A program made the translations under genes and the position numbers. Positions 30,413-42,862 of a stretch of 64,000 nt of DNA are shown piece by piece. Within the stretch, counting starts at the first letter, position 1; every line of letters starts with the position of its first letter. The stretch spans positions 3,901,001-3,965,000 of the forward strand of contig CM037463.1 of the NCBI GenBank assembly GCA_021014325.1, written 5' to 3'. Under the pieces are notes generated by a model. The model was not told the origin of the DNA. It searched no databases and saw only the letters and a program-made list of their open reading frames with translations. Source of the DNA: Plazaster borealis (taxonomy: Eukaryota > Echinodermata > Asteroidea > Forcipulatida > Labidiasteridae).

Positions 30413-32103
30413 GCTCTGTTGACGAGGAAGGAAATTAATGTGGTGGTACCCAATGTACCTTCTTCTAGGTACATTTTAGTAGGTGTGTCTGTGTTGACGT
30501 AGCACCGCAGTGGGTGAATGTGGAAGGTGGCACCGAGCATGCACTATGGGTGCTCAGTGTTGATCAATTAACCCATCAGCTCAAGATCTGAGTGACCCAT
30601 TGGTCACTCCATCAAAAAGACCCGCTAGCCAACGGGCTCACTCTCCAGCTATATACACCTAATTAAACTCATCAGCTGATCCTAATGTCAAAATGACGGC
30701 CCGGGTTGTCACCAGATGACCACCGTGGATGTTGTGGACTCCCCCCACAGGAGAGGAGACAGAAAGAGAATAATAAGGCTCTCTCAAGCTTCCATAATAA
30801 TGTGTTTTAGCTCTTTACATCACCAGCCACGAAACAATGCCGACTTAATGTTCCGTCCAGGCAGGGGGAAAGAAAGAGGGGAAAAAACACACAACTAAGG
30901 ACACGAGAATGCAATAAAAAACAAACTGAAAAGACGGTGGGTAAATGCATTTTAAGAGTCGGCGCCAGTGAGCCGACCGTTTCTCCAATGGTTTGTCTCA
31001 CCCTTTTCTTTGCACCCAAGCACCCATCTTTTGTCGAGGGTTGGTATCTATTAAAACCCCAATGCGGTTTGGGCGTTTTGGGAAGGCCATGCCCCTGAGT
31101 GTTAAAAAGGGGACATCTGAAGAAGAATGACTTCACATGATGGGGGGCTACACGGTCCATGAGCGACCACAGAGAGGAGGTGTATTCACACAGCTAATCA
31201 ATTTGAAAAGAGGAAGTCAGATTCGTTTACCGATACCTTTGTACTTGGTATGTTTTTGTCTTGTTCCTGGAGTATTGGGAGAGATTGCCTCACCGGTAGC
31301 GGGTGCCTCATTTTGTCAGTAACAAGGGGTTAAGCTATCTATATCGGCAAGGACCTCGGCGCCTGCTGCGCTGTGGAATGAGAGGACACGATCGACGGGG
31401 AGGGAAGAAGAGACAGACCGCTTCGAATTGCATTGAAGACGTTTTTCTTCGGAGAACCCCCGGGCTTACCCCCAACAATGACGTATTAATCGTGCGGTAA
31501 TTAGCACCGATGTACGGTACACGGTCTCTCACTCCTGCTTAGCCAATCAACAGCCAAGCCATCGTAAAAACGGTGCGGCTTCATCTTCAAGATCACCTCG
31601 CCGGGGGAAAGTATTGTTTTCTCCCACACTGTTTTCTTTGGAGTCGCTCGGTGTTTGCAGACATTTTGTAGCTTTAACATATGGCGTTTGGACGTGACGG
31701 GACTGGCTTTCTCTTCACCAATTGCTTTGTAATTAATTAATGCTTGACAGATTTCTGAACAGTAAGCATTGTTGGTAATTTACGCTCCGTTGGGTCTATA
31801 CAAGCTCTTGCTCTTTCTTAAAATCGTGCATCCTGCATCAAGCTGTCATTTTCGCTATGAGTATCATGGAGGATCAGATAAATTAATGATGCGATCAATA
31901 GTTTGAGCTGGTTGACACAATTTAATCTTAACGAACAAACTGATCATTTTTAGCGTAGCAAACACCGTTTAGCTTCTAGTTATACAACGTACGCTGTGTT
32001 TGCACACATCATTCAACGTGATTAGTGATTTGATTTATAACATTAGTGATTAAGTGAAGATATCCAAATCTACAAGCTGCTTGTCCCGAAGGAAGGAGGC
32101 AAT

Positions 32104-35100
32104 ATGAATTCCATGATTGACTGTTTCGACTCCTCAAGTTCCAAGTCAGCCTTCACGGAGTTCCAGCAGTTTCACCAGTTCCACCACCATTACACCACCG
32201 GCGTGCCGGCATCATCAGCGGCAGCCCCCCTCTCATGCACCACTCCAACCATGCCATCTCCGTACTCAGCCGTACCACCACCCCCACCACCGCATTCGGG
32301 AATACCGCAGTATGCTCCCACAGCCCCCCGGTCGATGGGTCAACCGACAGGTACGATACCCGAAACACCTTATACCAACTCAGCAGCCGCCATGCAGCAT
32401 CAAGTGAGGCACCTCGGCTATTCCTTTCCATTGAGTCCCATGGGGAATCACCCTAATCACCACCCGGCATACAACCATCACTATCCTACTCCAACTGGAA
32501 AAAGAGATGGTAAGTCAGAATTTCCGTAAGTCACCCCAGACCAGCAGTAGAACAAATAAAGATTGTTCAATAGATTTGAGGAAAAGCGTATTACCTTTCC
32601 AATAAGTTGTTACCACTTTTTGTAGCAACAAGACAGTTAAAACTTTCATTTTTTTTTTTTTTTTACTTAAACTTCCATAATTTCAAGTCTTGTATTAGCA
32701 CTGCTCATGCCACCATTGCTGTAACAATTGGACACGTTTGGTAATTGTCAAAGACAAGGATTCTCACTTGGTGTATCCCAACATGCCTTTAAGTCCCAAT
32801 AATAGAATCCACAAAATGTATAATCTGTTATCTCCAGCGTTTGTCCTGGACCAGTCAGGTTCTCGCTTCACTTATCCACAAGATATTTTTACTGCTCAAT
32901 ATCTAAGGTTTCTCTATATACTAGCTAGCTTGACCACATGGCCCAATTTCATAGAGTTGCTTAAGCACAAAAAAGTAGCTAAGCACAACAAAAATTATGC
33001 TTAGCAGAATAAGGTAACCAGCCAAAATACAATTTTACATGCACAATTTGTGACTGGTATCCTTCTTGTTTTTGCTTAGCAGGAGTTTGTTAAGCAATAT
33101 TTTCTGCTTAAGCAGCTCTATGAAATTGGACCCAGGCTCCCAGTATCGTAACACGAACAGGGAATTCCAAACAGGCATTTAATCAACGAACCACTGTTGA
33201 GGTTTTTGAATCATCCACAATTGTATTTTTTTCGACAGTTTATCAGACGGAAACATTTCTTTAGAGGTTTGGTACAAGTATAACTTTATTATCAGCTAGT
33301 GAGATGTCTTTGTTCTACCATGGTTCTACTCATTTTCGATAACTCCCAATCCTGTAAGTCGAATACGGACTTTTTTCGATTCACAACACGAGACTATTTT
33401 TTTATTATATGCATAAATTCAAATATTTTGTATTTGTCAACGGATTTATTGAAACTATATACAATTTTTCACTTCTTATCCAGAATACTCACTTCAACAT
33501 AAAGGGAATGTTGACGACGATGACGAGATTTTAACCAAAATCAACAGCAAGGGAAAGAAACTACGGAAGCCAAGGACAATCTACTCCAGCCTCCAGCTGC
33601 AGAAGCTCAACCACAGGTTCGCCAAGACTCAGTACCTAGCACTGCCTGAACGAGCAGACCTGGCCGCTTCGCTTGGACTCACACAAACTCAGGTGGGCTA
33701 TAACATCCATCACTCAATTACACAGAAAATCAATTTGAAAGAATGCTTCATTTGACAGTGAAACAGTCCCATTGCTGGCTCATTCGTTTTCTTTCCTTTC
33801 CCCCCATTTTTTGAGAAAGAAACATTTTGGGGGAAAAGTTAAGGGACAAGGAATGTATCCTCAACTATTCTGTTTTTGTTTTCAAATTTCTTCTCCTTTG
33901 TAATTTTTTTTTATTCACTTTCTTCTTTCGTTTGAGGCTTTTTTCCTTCCAATTTCGTGCTATCGTTTTGATTGTGTATTTTGCTTTTACCAAATATGAA
34001 ACAGGTGGAAAAAACTTTATGGAATTATAAATATAGTTTATGGATTAACACCGTTATAATTTATCTTCACGATCACTTTGTTTTAGTCACAACTTTGCGG
34101 TTGCCCCGATTGTTTTCAGGAGAATATCAGTTCTACTCTACAGATCCGATCGAAATGTTGTAGTCCTGTCCAAAAGAACAAGAATGATTGTTTTAACTGC
34201 ATGTTTTACTGTTTACAATGAATGTTTTCCCCAGCCTATACACAAATACAAAACACGTTTTCTTCGAACCAAACGAAGCGCTTGGCATTTTGTGACGTCA
34301 GGTCAACGAATCTTAATCCTTTGTTTTCGTGGTTCGGTGATCATTAAAAACAATTATAAGTGTTTACTTTAGTAAGTAATATAAGTTTCAGTGTAGCCAT
34401 CTTCGTATTGGGCTTTTTGTGTCCAAAGTAAGGTGTACATGTGAAGTCTCTTAAGCTGTACATGCATTTTCATTGGAAATCACGGGAGAAAACAAACAAG
34501 CAAATAGCGCAGACTCGTTGACTGCAAGATGGACAAAGTGTCTTTGGTCTGACGGACAAAGAGGGTTTTAAAGATGGTGCATAAACACCCACCTAGTGCC
34601 AGTGGGATGTTGGGTAACAAACAAGACTGGGCAATAATACCGGGTTATTCTTCTCGTCTATATAGGGTATTCCGTTTTTAAAAGAACACACAAGAACCCC
34701 CTTCCTATAAACATTCTTCACTGAAACCGAACACAGGCGTAAATCGCCGGATAAGTCACCCACTACACCCTTGGTTTCAAATGTGGTAAAACATGCTTAA
34801 TTTTTTACAAGCAACCATCAATATGCTAACATTGCATAACTTCTCGAAGCCCGGCTGAACCAATCCCTCGCCTCACATCGGCTCTTGCAAACCAAAACCT
34901 TTTCCTGGTAGGGTTTGCCCTTCATTTTTTTCGATGACTGTAGTCGGCCAGACAAGTAGCCTGTTTTGTACTAGTATAAACAAAACTGGTCCACATCTTT
35001 AAGGTGCAATGCTAGATATGGCCCAGCAACAAAACAAAATGCTACAGTGGACCAGTCATTTAAGTTTCCAATCAACATTTTTATGGGACTTCAATTTGAA

Positions 35101-36449
35101 GCAGCAGGTCTTTTCTAAAACACGGGTTCGACTACGGGGTTGGCTCTGTCCGCCTAGAGTTAAAAAGAGCATGCTTTTTTTTCATGAGCAATCCGTGCAT
35201 GGAGTTATTTAAGCAGTTCCTGGAACTATAGCCAATATGATCACTTGGAAAGAATTTTGATTGACGCTCATGTTTTTCAACTGGTACCGTAATCAGAAAG
35301 GACTTCCAGGGAGTGGAGCGCTGCTAGGCCTATGTCTGGCACTAACACAACAGACATCGAGATCAATCTACAAGAATTTTAAAATGAACAGAAGAACCTG
35401 GACCCAATTTCATAGAGCTGCTGAAGCACAAAGAGCAACTAAGCACATACAAATATGCTTACTGGAATAAGGTTACCAGCCAAAATACCATGTAACATCT
35501 GCAATTTATGACTGGTATCCTGCATTTTTTTGCTTAATAAATATGATTTATAATGCGCCAAATCCACTCTGCAGAGTGCGCAAGGCGCAATGGAAATTGC
35601 TTAGCTGAAAATTGTTAAGCAATTTTGTCTGTTTAAGCAGTATGACATTAGGCTCAGCAGGGCCCAATTTCATAGAGCTGCTTAAGCAGAAAATATTGCT
35701 CAAAAATTGTCTGCTAAGCAGATATGAGCAGGATGCCAGTTACAAATTGTACATGTGATAGTTTGGCTGGTAACCTTATTCTGGTAAGGATAATTTTGTT
35801 GTGCTTAGCTACTTGTTTTGCTTAAGCAGCTCTATGAAATTGGGCCCTGGTCGGTGGGGTTAATACATGCATTGGTCACGTTTCCTTTAATGTATATGAA
35901 TAATTAAACAATTTGCATTATATTAAATTACAGGTAAAGATTTGGTTCCAAAACAGACGCTCCAAATACAAGAAGATCCTGAAGCATCATGGGTCTACGC
36001 CTACTAGCAGCACAGGAAGCCAGGACTCCGAACAAGATCCACCACAGAGTCAGACACCCGCAAGTCAACAGGGGTCCCTCAGCCCGGCTCCCCCACCAAC
36101 TTCAGCGCCTCACCCGCAAGGTACCCCAGCCATGTCCGGTCCGTCGAGTACCGGACTCGGTTCGGCGTGCTACAGCAGCCAACAGCATGTCGTCCCCTCT
36201 CATAACCACCACCCTCATCATCAGATGCAGACTGACGGGAGCTCAACGCATTCCAGCCCGGCACCTCCATGGGACTATGTGGGGGACATCTTTACCCCTC
36301 CCGCAGTACGATCATCTTCGGGGACAGTAGAGAGCTATCCATTTCATCAGCAGCACTACCAGCACCATCACTACCCATGGTTCGGGGGGCAAGACAGCAC
36401 GTCAGGCATGTCCACACAACAGCATATGTTGGCATCAGCGCCTCAGTAG
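32104..36449 (+). CDS. Dlx: Distal-less homeobox transcription factor, complete, three exons
   Basis: Exons 32104-32509, 33484-33692 and 35934-36449 join in phases 1 and 0 to give 376 residues. The homeodomain is at about residues 162-221: [18 protein letters not shown], then [20 protein letters not shown], then [17 protein letters not shown], with Q50, N51 and R53 in place. This is diagnostic for Dlx. The second intron falls exactly between homeodomain positions 44 and 45, as in other Dlx genes. The N-terminus carries the short conserved KSAFTEF motif, a His/Pro-rich region and [13 protein letters not shown] just before the homeodomain. The C-terminus is Pro/Gln/His-rich and has the aromatic HHYPWF motif. 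It acts in the nucleus as a developmental regulator (neural, ectodermal and appendage patterning in known animals). AATAAA lies at 36637. Confidence 0.96.
32939..33137. mobile_element. GGCCCAATTTCATAGAG-family MITE in Dlx intron 1
   Basis: The ends are TGGCCCAATTTCATAGAGTT and inverted AGCTCTATGAAATTGGACCC. The sub-terminal GCTTAAGCA / TGCTTAAGC motifs are also inverted. It is non-coding and about 200 bp. Confidence 0.8.
35400..35852. mobile_element. Two adjacent MITEs of the same family in Dlx intron 2
   Basis: Copy A (35400-35654) starts GACCCAATTTCATAGAGCTG and has a decayed right end (GTTTAAGCAGTATGACATTA) plus an internal insertion near 35540-35600. Copy B (35662-35852) is well preserved: GGGCCCAATTTCATAGAGCT against AGCTCTATGAAATTGGGCCC. 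They sit only 80-280 bp upstream of the third exon's acceptor. Confidence 0.8.
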
Positions 36450-36636
36450 ATACAAACTATTGCAATTTGCAAACTTTTTAGAGTTAAAAATCCACTTCAA
36501 ATGAATGCGTAAAGCGATCACCAGCACTGTCACCAATTGAACCGATCTTACGCAGTCAACTTGTTGGCAGGTAAAACTCCTCACACAATAATGTTTCTTG
36601 TATCTGCTTTCCCAGAGTTTTAATAGTCGGTAAGAC

Positions 36637-36647
36637 AATAAAATAAA
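36637..36647 (+). terminator. Polyadenylation signals of Dlx
   Basis: Two overlapping AATAAA hexamers about 190 bp after the Dlx stop codon, the first strong ones downstream. The inferred 3' UTR is about 210 nt. Confidence 0.6.
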
Positions 36648-36659
36648 TGAAAATTACAG

Positions 36660-37870
36660 ATTAATATGCGAAAGAAAAGACAGTTAAAAGTATATTATTG
36701 AAAGATACTCTTCTAATTTTGCCTTCAATTTGGAAAGATCTGTTGGTGAATGGTTGGGAACCCTTAGAACTACCAACATTATAATAATAGAGAAACTTCT
36801 ATATTGCAAGTACTCCGTATGTGCTCGAATGAGAGTACACACTTCATGGACTCCAAAGCCATGCTTAGTCAACCTCGTCCCCATGGTTTACTTTATTTCC
36901 AACCATGTTTTTAATAGTAAACTCTGGGAGGGAAACTCCTTACTTGAACCCTGTTTGGACAACGACTGGTGTACAGAAGTCTAACGTAAACATGTTAAGT
37001 TGTACTCATTCAGTATTCACCATGTTCACAGCCAGCGTATCCAAAAATTTTGCATATGCAAATGATCCAATACCAGGGTGAGAGAGCGGTCAACCTCGTA
37101 CTGCTCGACACACCTTGGGGACGAGGTTGATGCTTAGTGTGAAGGTACGGAAATTTAAGTGATAAACGGTTTTTATTTTGTGTTTGTGTCGAAGTTTAAA
37201 ATGATACCGAGTGTACATTAGTTTTCCATCCATTCCTAAGAATTTAACAAATAAAAAGGTATTAAGATTGTTTGGGTCAAATCGTCTCATTCTCATACAT
37301 TTTGCTTTCTCAAAATATAACCCGGGATCTTAATTTTTTTTTATTTTAAACGTTTTTCTTTTAAAGTTGAAGGCTTGCAAAAATATTTCAAATGAAATTT
37401 TTTTCAGTGAACTTTTAAAAATGGTATTCACCAAAATTTTAGCACTCGTTCTTAGGGCAAAAGATATGTCTTGTAATATGACTCCGGTAGTGTTGGAGTT
37501 GGCAGCTAAGAGTAAACGTGGTGGTCCAGCTCGCTTCAGCCGTAGCCAGTAATTCGGAAACTAAGTGAGTACTCAGCCAAAAGTACTAAAAACTACAAAA
37601 CAAAGTTAATTTATATAACGCAGTGATTAAAACGCAATGTTCGTGAACCCATGCTCAAATAAAAGCGGGGCATACACAGCCTGTCAATCGATCCATTGTT
37701 ATTGTATCAATAAAGATAAAGTAAATGTACAATTCTAGTCTTCGAATGGCCTCACTTTATTTCAAAATGCAATTAATTAAACCTACTTAGTATTAATAGT
37801 CTTATTATGATTGGCATTGTTTGATAAGTACTCTGGTTTTACGTGCAATGACTCGTCGTGGTGACTCAAA
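36660..37870. other. Intergenic sequence downstream of Dlx
   Basis: No gene or clear repeat is recognised. Short ORFs on both strands lack any recognisable pattern. The AT-rich part near 37320-37420 is unremarkable. Confidence 0.4.
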
Positions 37871-37879
37871 ACAGCCGCA

Positions 37880-38325
37880 GTTCAACCGGCAATGTGTTGG
37901 GTACAACCATCGCCTTATTGCAATGTGTTGGGTACAACCATCGCCTTATTGCAATGCGTTGGGTACAACCATCGCCTTATTGCAATGTGTTGGGTACAAC
38001 CATCGCCTTATTGCAATGTGTTGGGTACAACCATCGCCTTATTGCAATGTGTTGGGTACAACCATCGCCTTATTGCAATGTGTTGGGTACAACCATCGCC
38101 TTATTGCAATGTGTTGGGTACAACCATCGCCTTATTGCAATGTGTTGGGTACAACCATCGCCTTATTGCAATGTGTTGGGTACAACCATCGCCTTATTGC
38201 AATGTGTTTGGTACTACAGTCGCCTTATTGCAATGTGTTGGGTACAACCATCACCTTATTGCAATGCGTTGGGTACAACCATCGCCTTATTGCAATGGTT
38301 GGGTACAACCATCGCCTTGTAAAGA
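37880..38325 (+). repeat. 31-bp minisatellite, about 14 copies, open in all three forward frames
   Basis: The unit contains GTGTTGGGTACAACCATCGC plus CTTATTGCAAT and is almost invariant. One copy has GTGTTTGGTACTACAGTCGC and two have GCGTTGGG; one late copy is shortened. Because 31 is not a multiple of 3 and the unit has no stop in any forward frame, all three frames stay open and give the same cyclically permuted 31-residue repeat. The three long ORFs are products of the array and not genes. Confidence 0.95.
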
Positions 38326-38641
38326 GATTGGTCGACAGTTCGGAACAAAATCATCCATGGCATTGTTTAATATTTAAGGCCAATTTCATCACAGAACTTA
38401 TAGGAACTGGTAACCGAACACATATTTTTGTCATTTTTACAACTGTGTTTGAATCTGGTCTTTATTAAACTGCTGGTCAGACAGTTAAGGTCAGCATTGT
38501 AAATGGTTAACAATATCCGTGACAACGAATAAACAGTTAAGTTAAATTACTTGTTTACTTCAATGCGCAAACACAGTTGTCATTTTTTAAATATTTAACA
38601 TACATTTTTTTATTTATTTTATGGTTAACAAAACTCTTCTT

Positions 38642-39014
38642 AAAGGCACTCAACACGTTTGGAAATTGTCAAAGACCAGTGTTCTCACTTGGTGTATCCC
38701 AACATTATGCATAAAATAACAAGCCTGTGAAAATTTGGGCTCAATTGGTTATCGAAGTTGCAAGAAAATGATGAAAGAAAAAACACCCTTGTTGTACAAT
38801 TGTGTGCTTTCAGATAGGAATGAAAATTCTTGCAAGAAATTTTTATTATTTTAGTGAAAAATTACCTCTTTCTCAAAAACTACGTTACTTCAGAGGGAGT
38901 CGTTTCCTACGATGTTTTATACTATCAACAGCTCTCTCCGTTGCTGTTACCAAGTAAGTTTTTATGCTAATGTTTGTTTTGAGTCATTACCAAACGTGTG
39001 CGATACCTTTAAGT
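38642..39014. mobile_element. TTAA-flanked MITE, copy A
   Basis: About 370 bp. The left end is TTAAAGGCACTCAACACGTT followed by TGG(A)AATTGTCAAAGACCAG; the right end is CCAAACGTGTGCGATACCTT followed by TAA. Internal landmarks are AACAAGCCTGTGAAAATTTG and CTACGTTACTTCAGAGGGAG. No transposase. Confidence 0.85.
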
Positions 39015-39789
39015 CTAGCGGTGTTCAATCCACTTTATGGCGGCATTTAATTAATCAGTGGAAATCATTTCAATTTTGAAGAGTTCCCTGTCAACCATAA
39101 ATGTCATTTTACAGATTAGCAACATATCTTAGTACTGTAGACGTCACCATTTGTTTACCACTTTGCAGAAGAATAGGAAACCATTGTGTTCTGCTCAACT
39201 GTCAGAAATACAGGACCAGTTACAGGACTTAAACAATGCAGTAAACAAACCGTGACGTCATCAGTACAGGGGTCAATTAAACGCATTGTTTGAGCCTTGG
39301 ATTAAATGAATGGATGTTATCAGAATACCACTGTCTTTAGTGTTCCGTGCGCGATTCAACAGTGAGGAATACTGTTCTCGTTTTACATAGATGAGACCAG
39401 ACCTTTTTGTTCTCTTCCAATCTTGGGCCTTTTCCCAAATCTCGGCTTGGGCTTCGTCTCCGGCTTTGGCTTCGTTGTACATTTTTGAAACAGCGTGTAT
39501 TTAGCACCCGTTGGTTCGAACATCAGATGGCATGGTTTGGTTGCATGCGTTGTCTTAAAATGGTAGAAAACACGATAGCTTTATCATTAAGGTCAACTAT
39601 GCCATATCCGAATTGGCAACTAAGGCTATGACTGTTGCTAAGGGTGATGCTGAGGACATCATATATTCTTCAACAGCGCATAATGACGCGGCAATCTAGC
39701 CGTAGCTGCCAACTCGGACACACTTGTCTCAGCCTAAAAAGTCACGGAAATGAATTCCCCGTAATCTATTGTATTGTCAACTCTATGCC

Positions 39790-39875
39790 TCAACTCTTAG
39801 CCACCCGGTGGTCTAGTGGTTGATACATTCAATCTTTAAATTGTCGGGGTCGGTGGTTCGAATTCCACTCGAGTA
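39790..39875 (+). mobile_element. tRNA-like SINE head, third type
   Basis: TGGTCTAGTGGTTGATACAT is a good A box/D-arm and GGTGGTTCGAATTCCACT a good B box/T-arm, about 40 bp apart. The sequence resembles tRNA-Glu/Asp-type heads. The acceptor stem does not pair cleanly, so it is a SINE or pseudogene rather than a functional tRNA. Confidence 0.5.
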
Positions 39876-41752
39876 GCCTGTGTGACCCATACCCCCCCAA
39901 TTGGAAAGCACTGTCTGTTCACACAGTGCTTATGGCAAAAACCAAAATGATATACATGTACACACAATTTAAAAAGTAAACCCATTCACCGCACAGCTTT
40001 ATGCAATTTTAATGAACTGCGTACTTTTGTGCAATAAGACAAGTTTTCATTGTTATTCTTGTCAGCTTGCCTTAGATTCATGTGCGTAAAAGTTGCCCAT
40101 TATTCGGCCAGATCTATTGATAAGGTTAAATAGACTTTGAGAAGAATAAAGACTGACATCATCATCCAAATACGTTATAGTCAAGTTTTCAATCAAACTA
40201 AGGGGCCTGATTATTAAACTAAGCTATGAAAATGCCTTACTGATATATTAGCATACCACCAGGATTTCTCACAAAAACGACAGGCGCATTTTGGATCAAT
40301 ACACCGCAATGTCATAACAAGGAGCTGCACCATGCAGAAAGTCACTTCCATTCGTCTAATCTTAAAAATGAAGTGCTTAGTGGTTGCGTATACAATCAAC
40401 CGACCGAGAAAAGAGCTTATTAAGTCCCGGGCAATTAGTTCCATTCACGCACGTGTCCTCGCTGAGACTCCATAGCGGCAAGGTCGTCTTCTGCGGATTC
40501 TTCCAGACAAAGCACAATCAAACATAAAGCACAATTTATTTTGGCTTTGAGATACCTTTCGAGTACTCTACTGAAGAGCAAGTGGTTTTAAAAGAAGTGT
40601 GAAAATGGGAGAACAGAAATGATTTCACTCTCCCGTGGCTATTAATAACACAGGAAATTGCTTACTTCTTCATAGAAACTCAAGTTGTCTTGGTCGTACT
40701 GAATCTTTGTGTGAAACGCGTGACCTTTAATTTATTCTGTATTTGCACTATAGTGATGGATAAGAGGTCTCGTTTTGAATTGTTGTTGTTTGTTTGGTTA
40801 AGTCTGTAATTGATTTTTGTTCATATATAAGTAGGTAACGCATGCCAAAAAAGCCTATGCTATTCTATTTGCCTCGTCATGTGTTTTTTCTATGACTGAC
40901 AATACCATCCTGGACGATACAAAAGTGGTATTGACAAGAACTCTGGTTAATTTGTTGTTCTTTATTAAGTGCTTGTAATCATTTGTATTAGTTTAACCAT
41001 CGGCCAACTTGACTTGTAAACAGTGATTCGGGGACAGTGTTGATTATTTCAAAAACATTTAGCCTTCAAGACTCTGCTATAGGGTCGAAACGTCAGGCCA
41101 TTATCTATTTGTTTGCATTTATATCCTTTTGGTTGGTATAAGCAGTTTGCAACAGTATTTTTGAAAGGTTTCGGTTCGGATGCGTTGCGATAGCAACAAT
41201 ACTTCCAAAATCACTTCATCAGAAGAAAATATTTGTTTCATAAACTGATCTTGTTTTTGGGGTGTTTTTTTTTTGCAAAGACCAATTAAGTGTAAACCTT
41301 AGGCATATCTACACCGGACATTAAAGATGAGATATTTGTGGTCAAGATTCTCGCACTTACTTGTCCGTCGGACTCTGGTGGCTTTCTTTGAGGATCAGCT
41401 GATGAGTGACATGTTTGTCTAAATTTGACACATTGTCTGACGTTGCCCAAGGTATGGGACAACCCCGCTATATTTATCCCTCTATAAACGCAGCTATGAC
41501 GGTTGCAAGATGACACCCGCTCCGAAATTTGTCTAACGATTTCGGTGGTGTATTTTTGTCTACGTTTTATAAATTAGAAATCTGAAATGCAGTTGTTTTC
41601 TAATCGATCTTATATCACCACACTGCTACAAGCCTGAACAATCCGAGTTTTTGTTTAATTGGTTGATCATAGGTGACTAGGAGTTCGTGATTTGTTTTCG
41701 ATCAAACATTAGATTTTTTGAAGATAACAGTTAATTGTTTTATTCGTCTAAT

Positions 41753-42128
41753 TTAAAGGCATCGTACACGTTTGGTAATTGTCAAAGACCAGTGTTCTCA
41801 TTTGGTGTATCCCAACATATGCATAAAACAACAAGCCTGTGAAAATTTGGGCTCAATTGGTCATCGAAGTTGCAAGAAAATGATGAAAGAAAAAACACCC
41901 TTGTTGTACAAATTTGTGTGCTTTCAGATAGGAATAAAAGGCTTCTAGCTAGAAGTCTTTTATTATTTTAGTGAGAAATTACCTCTCTCAAAAACTGCGT
42001 TACTTCAGAGGGAGTCGTTTCTCACAATGTGTTATACTATCAACAGCTCTCTGTTGCTCGTTACCAAGTCAGTTTTTATGCTAATATATATTTTGAGTAA
42101 ATACCAAACGTGCACGATACCTTTAAGT
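41753..42128. mobile_element. TTAA-flanked MITE, copy B
   Basis: Same family as copy A: left end TTAAAGGCATCGTACACGTT, right end CCAAACGTGCACGATACCTT then TAA. Here the left end resembles the inverse of the right end more fully than in the other copies. Confidence 0.85.
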
Positions 42129-42490
42129 GTGCTGAGGTGTGTTTCAAAATAACCACTTTTCTAAAACTTCATTTATATAATTCCCCAAAACGAGAATAGT
42201 CTTTGCACCGAATTGCACATTAGGTTTTTTTTAATACCAATGCACAAAAACGTCCAGCCACATTTCTCTTTTTTTTTCCCGCATAAAACAACGCCATAAA
42301 ATACAAAATGTTTAAAGTTATTTTGTCGAATCTTACAAAGCCTAATTTTAAACAAATTTTACAACAGCAACAAAATATGCAAAACATTTCTAGTGTGTTT
42401 CTTCTTTTGATTTCTGACTCTGATTCTATTTACTTCATAATTACAGTTTCTTTTCGAAAACTACAACCATCCTGTTGGAAGTCAATCGCC

Positions 42491-42862
42491 ATTAAAGGCA
42501 CTGAACACGTTTGGTAATTGTCAAAGACCAGTGTTCTCACTTCTTGGTATATGCATAAAATAACAAGCCTGTGAAAATTTGGGCTCAATTGGTCATCGAA
42601 GTTGCAAGAAAATGATGAAAGAAAAAACTCCCTTGTTGTACAAATTTGTGTGCTTTCAGATAGGAATAAAACCTTCTTGCAGGAAGTCTTTTAATATTTT
42701 AGTGAGAAATTACCTCTTTCTCAAAAACTACGTTACTTCAGAGGGAGTCTTTTCCTACAATGTTTTATACTATCAACAGCTCTCCGTTGCTTGTTACCAA
42801 GTAAATTTTTATGCTAATATTTGTTTTGAGTCATTACCAAACGTGTACGATACCTTTAAGTT
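42491..42862. mobile_element. TTAA-flanked MITE, copy C
   Basis: Left end TTAAAGGCACTGAACACGTT, right end CCAAACGTGTACGATACCTT then TAA. The 131-codon plus-strand ORF that starts inside it is derived from the element and is not a gene. Confidence 0.85.

Larger units (their letters stand above)
28836..32103. other. Intergenic and 5' regulatory region upstream of Dlx
   Basis: No exon is recognised. 29071-29083 is a C run. 29925-30130 and 30130-30412 are foldback repeats. About 31500-32103 should contain the Dlx promoter and 5' UTR; an AGCCAATCAACAG (CCAAT) motif lies at about 31541-31553 and no convincing TATA box was seen. Three-frame chance ORFs here have no recognisable content. Confidence 0.4.
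38326..41754. other. Intergenic region with scattered repeats
   Basis: Contains a TTAA MITE at 38642-39014, a short relative of the 12.2-kb palindrome at about 39139-39264 (GTAGACGTCACCATTTGTTT and AACAAACCGTGACGTCATCA) and a tRNA-like SINE head at 39790-39875. The remaining 1.8 kb to 41754 shows no gene. Confidence 0.4.

Noticed and set aside
37880..38325. CRISPR-like array
   Set aside because: The units are contiguous with no spacers, and this is an animal genome.
37821..38468. Long ORFs (215, 161 and 154 codons) with a 31-residue repeat
   Set aside because: They follow from a 31-bp tandem repeat lacking stops in any forward frame; identical peptide repeats in three frames argue against coding selection.
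39790..39875. Candidate functional tRNA-Glu/Asp
   Set aside because: The D and T arms look good but the acceptor stem and anticodon arm do not fold properly.
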